A stretch of DNA of 64,000 nucleotides from Cylicocyclus nassatus (GCA_958299035.1 CATQJL010000305.1:29392040-29456039); one strand, 5' to 3'. Counted from the first letter of the stretch, positions 41,310 through 54,230 are shown. Translations and numbers: made by a program. Notes: generated by a model from the sequence alone, not told the origin.

Positions 41310-44053
41310 TCAAAACTTCGCGAGGTATGCACCGTAACCCTCTAGCTCCCCGACAAAAATATGATTGAATAACAAATTGGCATGTTTCCTCTCAACTTTT
41401 GGGTAATGCAAGTAAAAACCACCGTGTCTATCGTAAGCAGGCATAAAGATCCAGTAATCGCTGGGATTCAACTTGACTTCACGTTTCAGAACTCTGAAGC
41501 AAAACAAGAGGTCAGATTTAGCTCTTCTGCAAACAAGAGATTTAAGTCCTATCTTCTTTAAGCGGTCATAATAACTCACAGCGGAACAATCGGGGACACA
41601 TCTCCTCATCACAATTCTAGTAAAAACTCTCTGAACTTTTTCAAGCTTTTTAATATGTTCAGCTTTACTCGGACTCCAGAGTTGCGAGTAGTATTCAAGT
41701 TTAGGCAAAGCAAAAGATTTATAAAGTCGTAACATAGTCAATGGATTATGTGTGGACATTTCGAAGTATCCGGAAGACCGAGCCAAATGCCCTGGTAACA
41801 GTCTCATCAATATGCTCGGTAAAATCCAGAGACTCATTGAAACTAACACCCAAATCATAGTGAAACTACTCTCTCTCAAGTCCACACCATTCAACTTGTC
41901 CGTCTGCTTTTGGCCACGCCTAGGTGCATAGAGGAGAATTTTTCAAGGTTGATCGGTAAGCACCAAGCAGAGGCCCAATTTGCAAGTCTACATAGCGATG
42001 CTTGCAGAGCGGGTCTTACTTCCTGAGAGTTCTCATCCCCATAAATCCCATTGATCTTTATATCATCAGCGTACAACTTGAATTTAATGTGTGTGGACGT
42101 GATGATAGCACTTGGCACATCAACTGTATAAAGCAGAAACAAAATTGGGGAGAGAACACCCCCCTGAGGTACTCCACTGGTGCATATGTGCCTTTGCGAG
42201 TGGCGATGACCAACTCTAACCGTCAAATGTCTGTCAGCTAGGTACGAGGCAATCCATTTCAATAATTTGCCATCTATACCCAAAAACTTTAGTTTACTCA
42301 GAAGTTTTCCGTAGCTAACTTTATCAAACGCCTTTGATAAGTCAACATAAATAACATCTATAAATTTTCCCTTGTTCAACGCTAAAGCCCAATCAAATAA
42401 ACTATCCGTTAAATTAGTAGTGGTGGACGCCCTGGGAATAAACCCATGCTGTTCTATAGGAATAACATGAAACCTATTGAGCCATGGTAGCAGTCTGGCC
42501 CTCATGATCTTTTCCATTACTTTCACTGGTGTAGGCAATAAACTGATAGGACGATAGCTGCTTATTTGGTTTGTACCGGAAACTTTTGGAATAGCCGTCA
42601 CAATGACTTCCTTCCAACACTGAGGCACCTCACTGCAGCATCGATATATTGAATATATGGGCAAGCGGTGCATTCAGAGCAGATGCACATTTTCTATAGA
42701 TGATCTGCGGTATCCCATCATAGGTTTCAGTTATGGACGGTCTGAGAGTTTTCAAAATAGTATAAACTTCAGAAGGATGAAAGAAAACATCACTTAAGTG
42801 ATGTGAGACAGGACACAATCCATGCAAAGGGGTGTTTTCATTGAAATTATCACTAGTAAAAACATTCGAGAAATAATTAGCTAAAGCATTTACTTTATCA
42901 AGGTCAGAGACAAAAGTTGCACCGGAACTGTTCATCAAAGTGAGGAGCTTGCCATTGGCTTTCATTTTATGTCGTATATAGGAGTACATAGGTTTCATGT
43001 TATTCCTAGCAACTAGTTTACGCTCCCGGTAGGCAAGGTATTTTCTCATGTGAGCATCAATGTCCCGACAGACTTTCTTATACAAGAGTTTTCAAGCGGA
43101 TAGGGTAGCTCATGGAAAAGTCTCTGCTTCTGCTTGCTGAGGGCTTGCAGTTGCTTCGGGGGTTTAACTATGTTAAGTTTAGGAAAATAAATATCTGCGG
43201 AGGATGTATACTGGTCAAAAATTGCCAACCAATTAATGGCAGAGAGGTAGTCATTCAACGCCTCATAATTGACATTCAAAAAGTCAGGCATGGGCACTTT
43301 CACCTCAAAAATATTCAAGGGAAAAGTGAAAGACACCATGGCATGATCAGATGAGGCAAAGGGAGGAAGCGCTTTGGTCAGGGGATGTGTGGTGGTTGTA
43401 AGAATGACATTCAAAACATGGTCAGAATGAGTTGGTGAGTTAACATATTGCGTGAAACCACTTTCCTCAAAGAACTTGAGAAATCGTGATGATGTGTGAT
43501 TCAAAGGTTTAAGATCTGTCCAATTTATCAGCAAATTTAAATCGCCGAGAATGACAGTAGAGTGTTGCTCGGCCACTAAGTCATATAACAGATCGATAAG
43601 CGACTCATCATCATCACGTTTAGAAATAGGAGGGCGGTAGACAAGAATAAATCTGATTTGGAACGAATTGTTAGTAAGAAAACCGAAAGAGAGAACATCG
43701 GCTTTCAAATCTTTTGTATATTTGACAACTCGAACATTAAGCGATGCTTTGACCAAAACGCAAACTCCCCCATCTTTGCATTTATTTCTATCCAACCGCA
43801 CAACAATGTAGGGAAAAGCCCTCAGCAATTCAGAGTCAGAAACTTTGGTGGTGAGCCAAGTCTCAGTAATAAATACCATATCGGGCATAGAAGACAATAA
43901 AAGTAAATGCAAATGAGATAATTTACTGATCAGACTTCGTGCATTGAATAAGTAGCAGCTCAATAATTCAGAATTACCATGCCAATCTATGCGTTTCCCC
44001 GACCATGGCCAATATCGCTTGAACGTACAAGTTCTTCCCGATATACCACCCAT
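41310..44053 (-). pseudogene. LINE ORF2: endonuclease-reverse transcriptase, frameshifted
   Basis: Order on the minus strand: AP-endonuclease-like domain (44053 to about 43090; motifs ITETWL, VILGDLN, SSDHAMVSF), a linker, RT (about 42673-41920; SSYRPISLLP, DLSKAFDKV, GVPQGGVLSPILF, KLYADDIKI), and a C-terminal part (about 41894-41310; LPKLEYYSQLWSP and KLEKVQRVFTR). The catalytic YADD is intact. The frame shifts at about 43085, 42655 and 41900, so at least three breaks prevent full-length translation. This enzyme would nick DNA and prime reverse transcription for LINE copying. Likely an inactive copy. Confidence 0.88.
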
Positions 44054-44785
44054 TCCCGCTCTGACCTACTCTTATTCCGCTCGCGGGCTATTTGCCTCAA
44101 TTCATACTCACGTTTCTTTTCGTCCGCAGTCATACTACGGCGAATGAAAACGTGGGGGTAGCTGCTCGATCGAAGTAACCGTGCGTTGGCCAGTGCCCGA
44201 CCCCAATAGAATTTGGAGGGGAGGACAGCTTCGACCAACCTCGGTCGATTATTACTAATCCTATCCATCCTGTAAACATCAACAGGGCGGCAGTGAACAT
44301 AATCCCAAGGAGACCATTGACTTTCACTTGAAGATCATCAAAAACCTCCGAGGCCGAAAGACCAGCAGGTGCCTCAGGCAACCCGCTAATAACAATAGGG
44401 TGGGGGAACGAAAGCCGTCAGTATGGGCCGCCTCCGCGGACTGCTGGTCCTGGATCGACATGCAACAACACTGCGAAAGGACCAGTTATTCGCGAAAGGC
44501 AGCTCAAACTGGCGGCTTTCGTTCCCCCACCCATAACAATATTGCGCGACCTAGTATCCGCTTCCAGAATCTGCTGGACGTCAGCTACCAACTTTTGAGA
44601 CAAGCAGTCTAATATCTCAGCGATTTCTGGATCCTTATTTTTCTCTGCAATGCGCGCTACCTGTTCGCCAGCACTGAGGTCTTTGTAATTAGGAGTGATT
44701 TGGCTAGGTTGGAGCTGTGTAGATGTAGGCGAGGTTGCTTGAGAGCTTGAGCCTCGCTTGGTGTACGCGCGAGTTGATTTAGGTG
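43987..44785 (-). pseudogene. LINE ORF1, split by an insertion and frameshifted
   Basis: Readable parts: an N-terminal segment (about 44785-44533; DLSAGEQVARIAEKNKDPEI, IAEILDCLSQKL), interrupted by the 135-bp element at 44398-44532, then GLPEAPAGLSASEVFDDLQV, and a C-terminal segment after a frameshift (44268-43987; NRPRLVEAVLPS, RRSMTADEKKREYELRQ). The C-terminal pattern resembles ORF1 proteins of CR1/Jockey-type LINEs and matches the second LINE fragment at 49.2-49.65 kb (SRSMTAPERERERGLRKEAR). Expected role: RNA-binding protein of the LINE particle. Confidence 0.78.
44398..44532. mobile_element. 135-bp MITE with 9-bp duplication inside LINE ORF1
   Basis: Inverted ends GGGTGGGGGAACGAAAGCC and GGCTTTCGTTCCCCCACCC, flanked by exact ATAACAATA copies (44389-44397 and 44533-44541). 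A 9-bp target duplication with G-rich ends fits a Mutator-like (MULE) element. It interrupts the LINE ORF1 frame. Confidence 0.9.
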
Positions 44786-44835
44786 GTATATTGGATATTA
44801 GACATACATACAGACATTCAGCTTTATATATAAGA

Positions 44836-46785
44836 TAGTGTCGTATCCATGAACACCGATAGAAACTCAAATAGTCTGGTCAAAATTTCTCTTTAAATGA
44901 AATGTTCTCAAACATAACTCTACCCTTTTCACTCACAACTTTTTCTAGAAAGCATTGACATTATTACCCGATAGTGTAATCCGTGTGATGCGATCTTTAA
45001 TTTGTTACTGGCCTTTTCACAGCAGTCGCTTTCTCTCGTTGCTATACCATGAATTAACGTTTACTGCCGAACGAAGTCGAAGAAGCGGCGCGAACACTTT
45101 GTTATATCAGCCGTGAAGCGCCTAAGCGCAAGGTTCAAAACAATGTTGCTGTTGTTGTTTGCCAAGTTGCTTGCCTGCTTGATAGAAGACTTTTATTCAA
45201 TGTAGAGTGTTGATTGGTCTACGAAACTATTCTCTATTATGATCTCGCTATTCTTGCTGAGAACATTTTTTTCTTTAGAGTTATATTGACCATCTCTTTA
45301 CTTCAGATTTCATTGATTCGTCGAAAATGCAGGACAATGATACACGAAAGTTTTGATAAAGGGCTTGTAAGTCATTGAGGCGCTGAAAAGGTGGAGAAAA
45401 CAAGGTGAGAACTTATTCGAGATTGAGCCGCTATAGGTTTGGAAAATATCGTCATACTTCATAAATTACTTCCTTGAACTTCACAAGTCCTTATTTTGTG
45501 AAGTTGGAAGGGCAAGGTGACGTCTGCTATGATTACGATTGCTTTGCATAGCACTATGTCAGTTTGGATTCCAGTGTCCCTATATCTCACTGTCTAAGGA
45601 AGTATTTGATCTTCTGGAAATTAAGAATTCTTGAGAATTTTTGTTGGCGGCAGCTCGTGTCAATTCGACCGTGACTACTTATGTAGTAAGCAGAATTCAA
45701 CAGATGTTATCGCTTCCCGTTTCTGATAATTCAATTTTTGTGCTCATCAAGAGCAGAAGGTATGTTCTGTTTTCTTTTGTGGAAGTTATCTGTGTCTATG
45801 AGTCATTATGTAGATTTCGGTATCAATCATGCCACGACGGATGCTGTACATAGTTTTGATTCTGTTCGAAATTTGCAAGGTCTGCAAGCTTTGAATCAGA
45901 GAAATGGTCACGAGAAGCAGGTAATATAGCCTAGAGACCCTGAAGCTTTTTGAAAAACTAGAAATCTTAGGTTGCATCTCCCGCATGTTTGATGAGAACA
46001 CTGCTGAAGAATAGAACAACAAAAAATCGTGGAATTGCGTAATTATAGTCATCAGACTCGCCGAATCTCAGATCATTCTAGGAAAAAATGATATGACAGT
46101 ATGATGCGGAATTAAAAAGCGGATTGCGAGTTGATGTGTTGTAAATTTTCATTTTACATGTGTCCCCTTGATTACTGATGGTAAACTGTGGAAAAAATCA
46201 GCTTGCGTGTAGCTGCTAAAGAAATGTCATTGCTGATATTAAGAAAAAGGAGAGGGAGTGAGTTAGGGTTTATGACTTTTGAAGTGTACAAGTTGGTAAC
46301 TAAGCGTCGACAACTGTTCCCGAGTTTGCTAACCTGCATAGTAAATAGTATGCGGCATGGAAGTAGCTTTTCTCTTACATTTACGTTCATTGGGCATCAA
46401 GCAGGAAATCGTAAAAAATTTTCATAGTTAAAGGGGAACTCGTTTTAAAAAATTCGAAATGCCACCCGCTACCGGACCTTGGTGCAGACCCTCATACACA
46501 CAGACCTGCTTACACACATTTAAAGAGATATTCCGCTTTATGTTAAATATGTTCAAAATTGTTGGGACTACGCAAATCCGGCACAAATAAAATGAGCAAC
46601 AATTCAAGCAGTATTCAATGCAAAACTTATCTTGGGACAGCTTTATCTGCCTTCCTAGTCATCATTTATCTAGAAGTTGCGATCTAAAGAGATTCAGAAG
46701 AAGGGGTGAGGCAATTCTCCAAACTATGTGGTGTACGCACTTCAAAGGTTTTTTATCCTTTCACACTTTCTTATATGCAATTTTC
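44836..46785. other. Intergenic, no gene recognised
   Basis: About 2 kb with frames under 90 codons and no recognisable motif or paired repeat. Confidence 0.4.
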
Positions 46786-47600
46786 TATATCGAATCGGTG
46801 CAAATGTTTTATCATTTTTCTGAATTCACTTGCCAAACGGTAGAGTCGAAGTAAACGGATACTTCAAATAGCCGATGCAGAACTTTCTTTTCCAGCAATT
46901 GTGCTCTTTCAAGCTCTTCTTCCAACGAGCTTGAAATAATCGTCGAAGCTTGCAAGCTTTCATTCTTACCTTTAAGTTTCGCTACATTTTCTTGAGAGTT
47001 TTGGGAAAGCTTCGATAGCCAGCAGAGAGGGCAAGCCTTTTGCAAATGAGAGCTGTTTTTTGATGCTTTTCCAGCTTTTTTAAAGAATTTTGCTGAATAA
47101 TCAGAAATCTTGAGTTTGAAAAATCGCTTAACGCACAAAGGCTGCTATTATATCGCTCAACTATCACTACCACTACCACTGGCCAAAGTAAATGAGCGAT
47201 TATCGCTTCAATATAGTTTTTTCAGAAAACTTAGGGTTTGACAGTGCGTACTTGTAGAATGAGAAATACTGTAAATCTTTATGCAAATGCGTGTCTCGCA
47301 AAGAGAAGATTGCTGTTTGAAAGATGAAATTAGTTGCATTCTTTGGTACCTGTTCTGTTTACCCCTTCAAGAAGTAGACTTAATCATCTCAAAATATCAC
47401 AGAAATTCTAAAAGACAAGCCACAATGCTATAAGAAATTGCATAAATTTGCAAACGCTTTGCCTTTGCCCTACTAGCTACTCAACAAAACATTTTCATAA
47501 ACCTTGAATAAATTTTTTTTGGAAACTGCCAAAAGTTAGACATGGTGAAAACGAAGCGTTGTAATTTCTGGCAATCATCTCAGCACTCGTTCATTGTGGA
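46786..47600. mobile_element. Decayed relative of the TTAGGTCGGTGC MITE
   Basis: TCGGTGCAAATGTTTTATCA at the left and inner AGCCGATGCAGAAC, AGTTAGACATGGT, TTGTAATTTCTGGCAATCAT match blocks in the full copy at 37876-38835 in the same order. The right terminus is not recognisable. Confidence 0.5.
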
Positions 47601-48959
47601 CTACCTTTATCGAAAACACCATATTGGGAACATCATCTAAATGGAGGAGAGGTTTGATCATATAGGGCAAAAAACTAGTGTGAGACTTCTTCTTTACATA
47701 GCAAAAATTTCATATGAAAACGTTTCTTCAAGAGCAAGATATAATCGTTTTTCCTTACCTATGCAGATGTGAAATACTGGTAAAATACTACGAGAATATT
47801 GGGATACGGTAACATGCTAAGTCTGCACTACTACGTGAATCGCAAGGGAAGGTGACAAGAATGTATATAGTCGATAGCTAAGCCTCGTAATCTACATTGA
47901 AATGATTTGAGCCTGATTGTCTTTTGGTTTCCTCTAGATTGAGATATTGAAAACGAAAAACGGAACAAACGAGATTTTGGCTTGCTTTTAATTCCTCAAT
48001 TTGGAGGTCATTCGAAGTAGGATTCCTAACGTAAGTAAGCACAAAAAAAAGTAGTTAACTTACCTTTGGAACAAAGTAACATGTTTGAAAATGGCCATCT
48101 CACTTAGGTGGTCCTGTATTTGGAAACCTCAGAATTCGCTGAAACTCGGACCACGAGGGTTATTTTGCTTGCTGATTACAAAACGATGCTCTTATGCTTT
48201 ATAGATCTTTTTATGCTTACTGTACGTATACGATAATGGGTCAAACAGCAATGTGCTAGTATTTTGCATGACGGGCCTAATTGACGTTGTTAACGAATAT
48301 CATGTTATGCGAACAGCGGACGCCTTGATAACGACCCCTCCCCCCTCCCTGATTCCTCAATACGACCCCTCAGGTGTGGCATGCCACACCCCACGCTTGA
48401 CCCTGGTTGCGACCCTCATTCTCACACCTCGAAACGAAGCCGACAACAAAAATTGCATAAATAACAGAAAGAGGCTGATATCCATATCTATGTGATCATT
48501 CAGACTTTTTACTCGGAAGGATACAAATCAGCACCATTGCTCAAAAAATTGCTTATATGAAAAATGTCTTAATTTTTGTTCTCTTCTTTTACTCACATCT
48601 CGCACGTGCGCTAGCAACGAGTACTTGGTATAGCAGCTCTGTCATCTTCTGCTTTTTTCGCACCACTGTGTTTCTTTTCAACATCCACACGCTTAATCCT
48701 TTTTGATTCTTCGAGTGCTCAGAGGTATTTTTGAGGGCCAAACTATTCTTTCTTGATCTTTTCCTTTTGTGCTGGCTTCCTTCTGAAATTAATGCAAAGA
48801 TGAGCTACAAAATTTTTGAACTTTACCGATTCACTCCATTTTCGTTGAATCTGACCAAATCTAAATCGTTGATTTTCTTTTTATTTCTTCTGTCTTTCCA
48901 CTTAAATTGTACCCAATTCAGTATCATAATCAATAACTTTGCTTCCAACTCTTTTTTTC
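47601..48959. other. Intergenic, no gene recognised
   Basis: AT-rich. TGCGACCCTCATTCTC at about 48409 also occurs just right of the LTR element (about 15335), hinting at a shared but unresolved repeat. Confidence 0.4.
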
Positions 48960-49880
48960 CTATCTTAAGCTATGCCTGCAAAAAACACAAACTCACAGCG
49001 CAAAGATTTAGAGACTGTTCAAGAAGATCTTCAGAGTAAACCTGTTAGTTTCCACCAGCTTGGCTTAGTTTCACTGAAAAGCCATGGTTGTCTGCCGGTC
49101 ATGAATGAATCCTGCAGCCTTTCAAAAAATTGTTGGATGAACATATCGGAGGTGCGCGATAGAGTGATCGTAACAAAGGGTGCAATAAAATCACATTCTC
49201 GAACGAGATTCTATTTCGCTTAGATGAGCTTGGTAATGGGGCGGTTGAAAGAGACAGAAGCAAAGCCATTGCAGGCCTGCCCGAACATGCTAAAAGGGAT
49301 GTCCTATCCTTTGCGGTCTAAACGCCCTAACGATACCGAACAGAAAGTACGTGAAAATCTTGACACGTTGAATATCGAGTGCAAACCTGTAAAGGTTTTC
49401 CGAATGGGTTGTAGAGTGACTAATAGGCGTGTGAAGGTTGAATTACCCACAAGAAATCATAGGTCCTCCGCCTTTTTTCGGGCCCGACTGCTCCGGAACT
49501 CTCCAATATCCGAGGAGGTCTACATTAGCAGGAGCATGACGGCTCCAGAAAGGGAACGTGAGCGTGGTCTTCGCAAGGAGGCTAGGAAGTTGAATCAGAA
49601 AAGGAGTTTTGAGGAGAGATCATGGTTTATCAAGGAGAGCTTGTTCCAATGAGCTCGCTCTCGCAAAGCAGAGGGTCTCCCTTACAAGCTTCACGTAATT
49701 CTCTTCGCCGCCTCAAACAACATGCTAGGAAAACTGAGTTCCTGAGCTAGGCTACTTTCTCAAATGCTATCTGTTAAGTGCAAGATCATTACAAAATAAA
49801 TTATCTCATTTGCACCATTTTCTTTTCCCTAAAACTCCTGATGTCCTTTTGCTACTAAGATGTTATCTCTCAAGAAAACC
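48960..49880 (+). pseudogene. 5' fragment of a second LINE (ORF1 plus start of ORF2)
   Basis: Plus strand. Broken ORF1: one frame 48972-49223 (starts MPAKNTNSQRKDLETVQEDL), then after a stop 49224-49652 with RRVKVELPTRNH, FRARLLRNS and SRSMTAPERERERGLRKEAR, matching the ORF1 C terminus of the LINE at 44 kb. After it (about 49755-49860) a different frame reads YLLSARSLQNKLSHLHHF, matching the start of ORF2 (CYLFNARSLISKLSHLH) in that LINE. The remainder of ORF2 is missing. Confidence 0.75.
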
Positions 49881-52172
49881 GATGCAGAAATTTTGTCTGG
49901 TTTATCGCGCTTACTCTTTCATTTGGAAATTGAGGCAAGGAGCTGTTTTAAAGCAGAATCTATGAGTGTGATTACTGCCCTTCAAAGTGGTAGCAAAGGG
50001 TTTGAGCACACAATATTTTGCCCTGTACAGTAGAGAAGCAAAAATGACTAAGACGTCGCCGAAGCAAATTTTCGATGCAATCTATTGGCAATCGCTAAGG
50101 AGCTTGTTGTATGATTCCCAATGACACTAAATAGATAATCTAAAAAGTATTTTTTGCAACACTAAAAAACCCACTTAACTCCTCTGGATAAACGTATTGT
50201 CATCAAATCAGCGATTCACTTCAGAAATCATAATCGGCTAAAAATCTGATCAAAGAAAAAAGACGTTTACGAAACGTTTGCCATAACCAAATATTCTATT
50301 TGGATGAAGATGGGCAGAATGGAGTTCCGAGTCATGAAGCATACAGAAACGCATATGATCTAATGGCCTCAAAAAAATGAAAATATGAGTGCAAAAGAAG
50401 GCTAGTACTCGCTTTTGTGAGCAAAAAGCCAAATTTTTTACCGTCTCTGGTGTGAGTTCAAAACAAGCATCATGCAAGACAATTATAGCGTAAGCTTGTT
50501 ACATGTTTTGACATAAATTCACAGCATGTCATCAAAAGCCACGAATTTCGGAAAGGAACGAAATCTGGGCGTCCATTCATTAAGCCTCGAGCCAAGTAAG
50601 TATTTGCATCTGCGATACTTTATTTAGAAAACGTGAGATTTTTTGACTCTAACTTTTCGGTAAAAAAGTATACTTGAGCACCATTTTCTTAAAAATACCA
50701 TTCGATTTTGAGTATTGCAAAATTTAATTAATGGCAATGCGATTGAATTAATTTAATGATTGTTGTATGATTGAACAAAAACTTTCTACGTCGATTGGCA
50801 AAATCATCTAGAAGCTCAAAAGCATCGTAAACTTGTCATTTGACACACTTGGTCACAAGCAACGGACACACTTTAGTCACGAGTTGCGGACTTGGTTCAA
50901 GGATTGACACAAGTTTTTTGCTACCGTAACTGTCAAAAGATTTTCTTTATCTAAATCTTCAAAGCTGATTACACATAAGAGATTAAAGTCACATATGACT
51001 GATACAGGACTTCATTTATAAGTGTAAAAAAAGAAATTGTGTCCGTGTCGATCATTCCGCCCTCGTTTTCTCGCTTCAACTGTTGTAGGCTTGCCTTCCA
51101 CAAATATTCCTAGCGAGGCCACGGGGTAAGCCCTCAGCAGAATCCATTATAGTCAACATAATTTAACCCTATTTTGCAAGTCTTTGCAGTGCTGAGAAAA
51201 GGTATTATGTGATAGGTAAAACAGAATGTTGACCTTTCCTTTTCTGGTATCTTAGTACAGTCTTTATCCAAAAAGGTGCATTTCTATTATAAGTAAATTC
51301 CTAAGTTAACAATAAATTTCTTTCTTTTCACAATCTTACTGCTTTGCTTCATGGCCAGCAGAGAGACACTCACGTGTGAACTTTACGATCCTCTAGTGAG
51401 CAAGACAGCTTCGCTTCATGCAGAGTTGAGAGCTTGCAGATTGGAGTACAAAAGTTCTTGTATGTAATGCAAGAATTCTTACATTGAGTGATCACTGGAG
51501 CGACTTCCTCTTCAACTTGTCCCTTCCTCTTTGCTAGAGTCCGCAAGAACAAACTAGTCCTGGCTTTTGAGAAAAACGCATTTCAATTAGATAGGTGTGC
51601 TCAAGGGAAAAATCGTGAAATCAAAGCGGCAAAGGCGTAATCGCCTCACAAAGGACTATTTGCCACCTTCGTCCGGGCCCTGGCTCACATTTCTGGCAAC
51701 CCTACAAATTCTATTCGTAAACTTCTATTACTGCTGTGTTTGCGAGTTAGAAAGTACCTCAAATGCTTTTGTAAAGCGCATGATTATCTTTTCAGACGAT
51801 TTCAAACTTTTGAGAAAGCAAACGGAATGTAAGAGGCTATAAATTTCTTAAAATGGTGCTAACACATTTTCGGGCTAACCTAATATTTTCACGGAAGCGA
51901 ATGGTCTCTGCAACTCAGTATTTTTCGTGAATTGAAGAAACCGCAGACGTAGATGTCATACGTGTAGGAAAAATTCAGTGGTATAGGTTTTATCAAAGGT
52001 ATCCGCATCTTGAAAATATTCGGCTACTGCAATACAGAGGGAGTCATTTAGTTGAGAGATGTAAAATGCTCATAAATATTGAACCAGTCAAAGAATTTTT
52101 TATTCACTTTCGCACTTTCACAACACACTTCAATCAATCTTGCTATCGTCTGCTTCTCGATGTACATTAAAC
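49881..52172. other. Intergenic, no gene recognised
   Basis: About 2.3 kb with short frames. One isolated mariner-like terminus (CGGGCTAACCTAATA, about 51874-51888) has no clear partner. The rest is unassigned. Confidence 0.4.
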
Positions 52173-52503
52173 GGTGACACTTGCAGACATCTGCTCAGAC
52201 AATTGCCGGGAGCAGGCGGGCACCGGAAAATACGCGTTGCTGAAATTTCGCATCCCGCTCGCAAATTTCAGGAAAATATAGCGAGTTTCTGAGAGACCGC
52301 CTGTTGAATCTTTTTTCGCTCTTATCTTTTGCAGATATATTGCTGAATCTCTGAGGAATCGAGAATTCAGCAAGCGACGTTCCCGATCGTGATTGCCTCT
52401 TAAAAAATCCGCGAGCGGGATTCGAGAAATCAGCGATCTATTTTTCCGGTGCCCGCCTGCCCCCGGCGATTGTATGAGTGAACATATTGGTGATGTTGTC
52501 ACC
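52173..52503. mobile_element. Inverted-repeat MITE, GGTGACA ends
   Basis: GGTGACACTTGCAGACATCT at the left pairs, with gaps, to GGTGATGTTGTCACC at the right. GCAGGCGGGCACCGG (about 52213) and CCGGTGCCCGCCTGC (about 52448) are an exact inverted pair. 331 bp; no target duplication seen. Confidence 0.65.
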
Positions 52504-52621
52504 CTCTTCTGCAAGTTGTTCTTTGTAATTTCTCGCTACCAACACGGCCACGTATGGCAACCAACGCGTTCGGATGTCCGCAAACGCTCCACCCAACGTA
52601 CACTGGGGGGGGGGGAATACC

Positions 52622-52947
52622 AGGGGCGTTATTTATCAATCTCCTATATAAGTAGGGATTCCTGTACAGGTAACAGCCCGTACAGGCGCGGGCACTGCGC
52701 CCGCAATACACGAATTATTATCGAACATGGCCCGATCTGGCAAGTTTGGACATATCGGGCACGGCAGTTAAGCAGCACAGCCCTACCTGTCGAGATTGGG
52801 CTCTGCTGCCCTACTGCCATGCCCGATATAGCCAAACTTGCCAGAGACCACATTCTGAAGTTTGATGAATTGCGGAATTGGCCCCTGTTCGCACACTAGT
52901 TAATAAGGGCCCGAACAGCGAGTTGGAGGTTGATAAATACCGCCCCT
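52622..52947. mobile_element. Inverted-repeat MITE, AGGGGCGTTATTTATC ends
   Basis: AGGGGCGTTATTTATCAATC at the left; right end read inverted AGGGGCGGTATTTATCAACC. 326 bp. A second inverted pair inside (TGGCAAGTTTGGACATATCG against CGATATAGCCAAACTTGCC) makes most of the element palindromic. Confidence 0.78.
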
Positions 52948-54205
52948 TAGCGTCAACGTGCAGCACACTCTTGCAAACGTCCCGGAGGTGTTCCTACGCT
53001 CCTTTCACGTGGACTGTGCCATATCAAAGCTTAGTAAGGGTTTCTACTGCTAACTAGTGTAGCTACATCTTGATCCTCATAGAACTGGATATTTACTAAA
53101 AGGAAAAGGGAAAGAGTCAAAAAATAATAAAAACGCTACCTCACTTTCTTTCAATTTTCCTGCCAAGTCCCACCAAAGCTACTGCGTACTACTGCAATAG
53201 CGAATTCCACCAATTTCTAATCACCACGTTGTTTGCATAACTTTCGTTTCTCAACCGCGTTTCTGGTGGTCTGATCTGGTTTCCACTTCCTGTTATCCTG
53301 TATGGTCCCTTTACATCAGACACAACCTAGTCTCAAAAGGCTTTCCTCTACTGAGACTACATTATCAGTGTGCAAAGCCAACTTGCATCCTCATTGGGCT
53401 GGCAGGGTGTTACTTGCAGAGACTCATTGCCCTGCCGAGGATGCCCAGGATCAAGGAGGGTGGCACTCAGTCGCTAGAAACGACTCCCACCTCCTGGCTA
53501 TTGTTTCAATAAGACCCTTCAGAACTACTGCACACCTAAGATAGACATATCTTGAAGGCCTCACGAAGCATAACGAGTAATGTTATCCATAATTAACGGG
53601 TCCAATAACCCTTGTGGACCACGATGTGCGGATTCTGAAGTTTACAAATACTGGGCCATGGGTGAAATGGTCATTGTCGAAAATGATTAACTTTGTTGCT
53701 AAGGTGGACTTACTATCTCTTTTGGCATTCAATACAAAACATTACTCCTCCTTTGCCTACCTCAGAAATCCCGCTTCAAAAAACCTAGAAAAAAAGTGGA
53801 ATTAAAGACCAATAAGAATCTCCTTTTCCCCATTTTTCGCTTCTGATGGCTATAATTTCCAGCTATTTCTTACAGAAGAATGGTCAAAATTCAAAGTGGT
53901 CAACCTCAGTAAGCCGTACACCGTTATCTATGGGGGACTTGTCATATATCCGCCTTCGCTATCTGCCTATCGGCCTTTTACACGAAGTTAAGGTCCTCGA
54001 GTCCGTCGTCTGCCGCCGCCCATCTTAAGTAATCGTCGCCCAGCTAGATGAAGCTAGAAGTTAAGCTGGACGCAAAGCGCAGTTTCAAGGGGACTATTTG
54101 CAGCATTTGCAAGTGTTCACTGGGTAGGGTCGATTAACATTGGAGGACACGCACGGTAAGCCGTTCCTTGTACCGTTGCCGCCACCATATTTTAAACGAT
54201 GTTAC
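52948..54205. other. Intergenic, no gene recognised
   Basis: About 1.26 kb; an 80-codon frame at 53302-53544 has no recognised family. Confidence 0.4.
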
Positions 54206-54230
54206 GTTGGGGCCGGGCTCAGCACAGTTA
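54206..54230. repeat. Isolated hAT-family-like terminus
   Basis: GGGCCGGGCTCAGCACAGTT resembles the CAGGGCYCGGCAC start of the hAT-type MITEs at 19.2 and 34.0 kb, but lacks the CAGGG itself and a partner. Confidence 0.35.

Larger units (their letters stand above)
40657..44785 (-). mobile_element. CR1/Jockey-like LINE, decayed
   Basis: Minus-strand non-LTR element. Its 3' end on its own strand is GTTTACGTGTATGAAATAAA followed by ATAA repeats (40657-40676). ORF2 with endonuclease and RT is broken by frameshifts, and ORF1 by a small insertion and at least one frameshift. The 5' boundary is set by the Helitron microsatellite at about 44786. Lengths and ORF order fit CR1/Jockey-group LINEs. Confidence 0.85.
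39340..44835 (-). mobile_element. Helitron-like element, minus strand, with nested insertions
   Basis: On the minus strand the 5' end TCTTATATATAAAGCTGAATG lies at 44835 and the 3' end GGAGCCGGGTAAGCAAGCTAG at 39340. Flanking bases are A (39339) and T (44836), the expected A|T target. Internal Helitron pieces occupy 39340-39805 and about 44786-44835, with the microsatellite split between them. The interior is filled by a MITE (39808-40654) and a LINE (from 40657). No Rep/helicase gene, so non-autonomous. Confidence 0.65.

Noticed and set aside
51586..51888. Mariner-like MITE ending CGGGCTAACCTAATA
   Set aside because: Only the right terminus is convincing; the possible left end TTAGATAGGTGTGC matches too poorly.
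52393..52899. 168-codon plus-strand ORF
   Set aside because: It runs across two adjacent palindromic MITEs and the DNA between them; no protein family resemblance.
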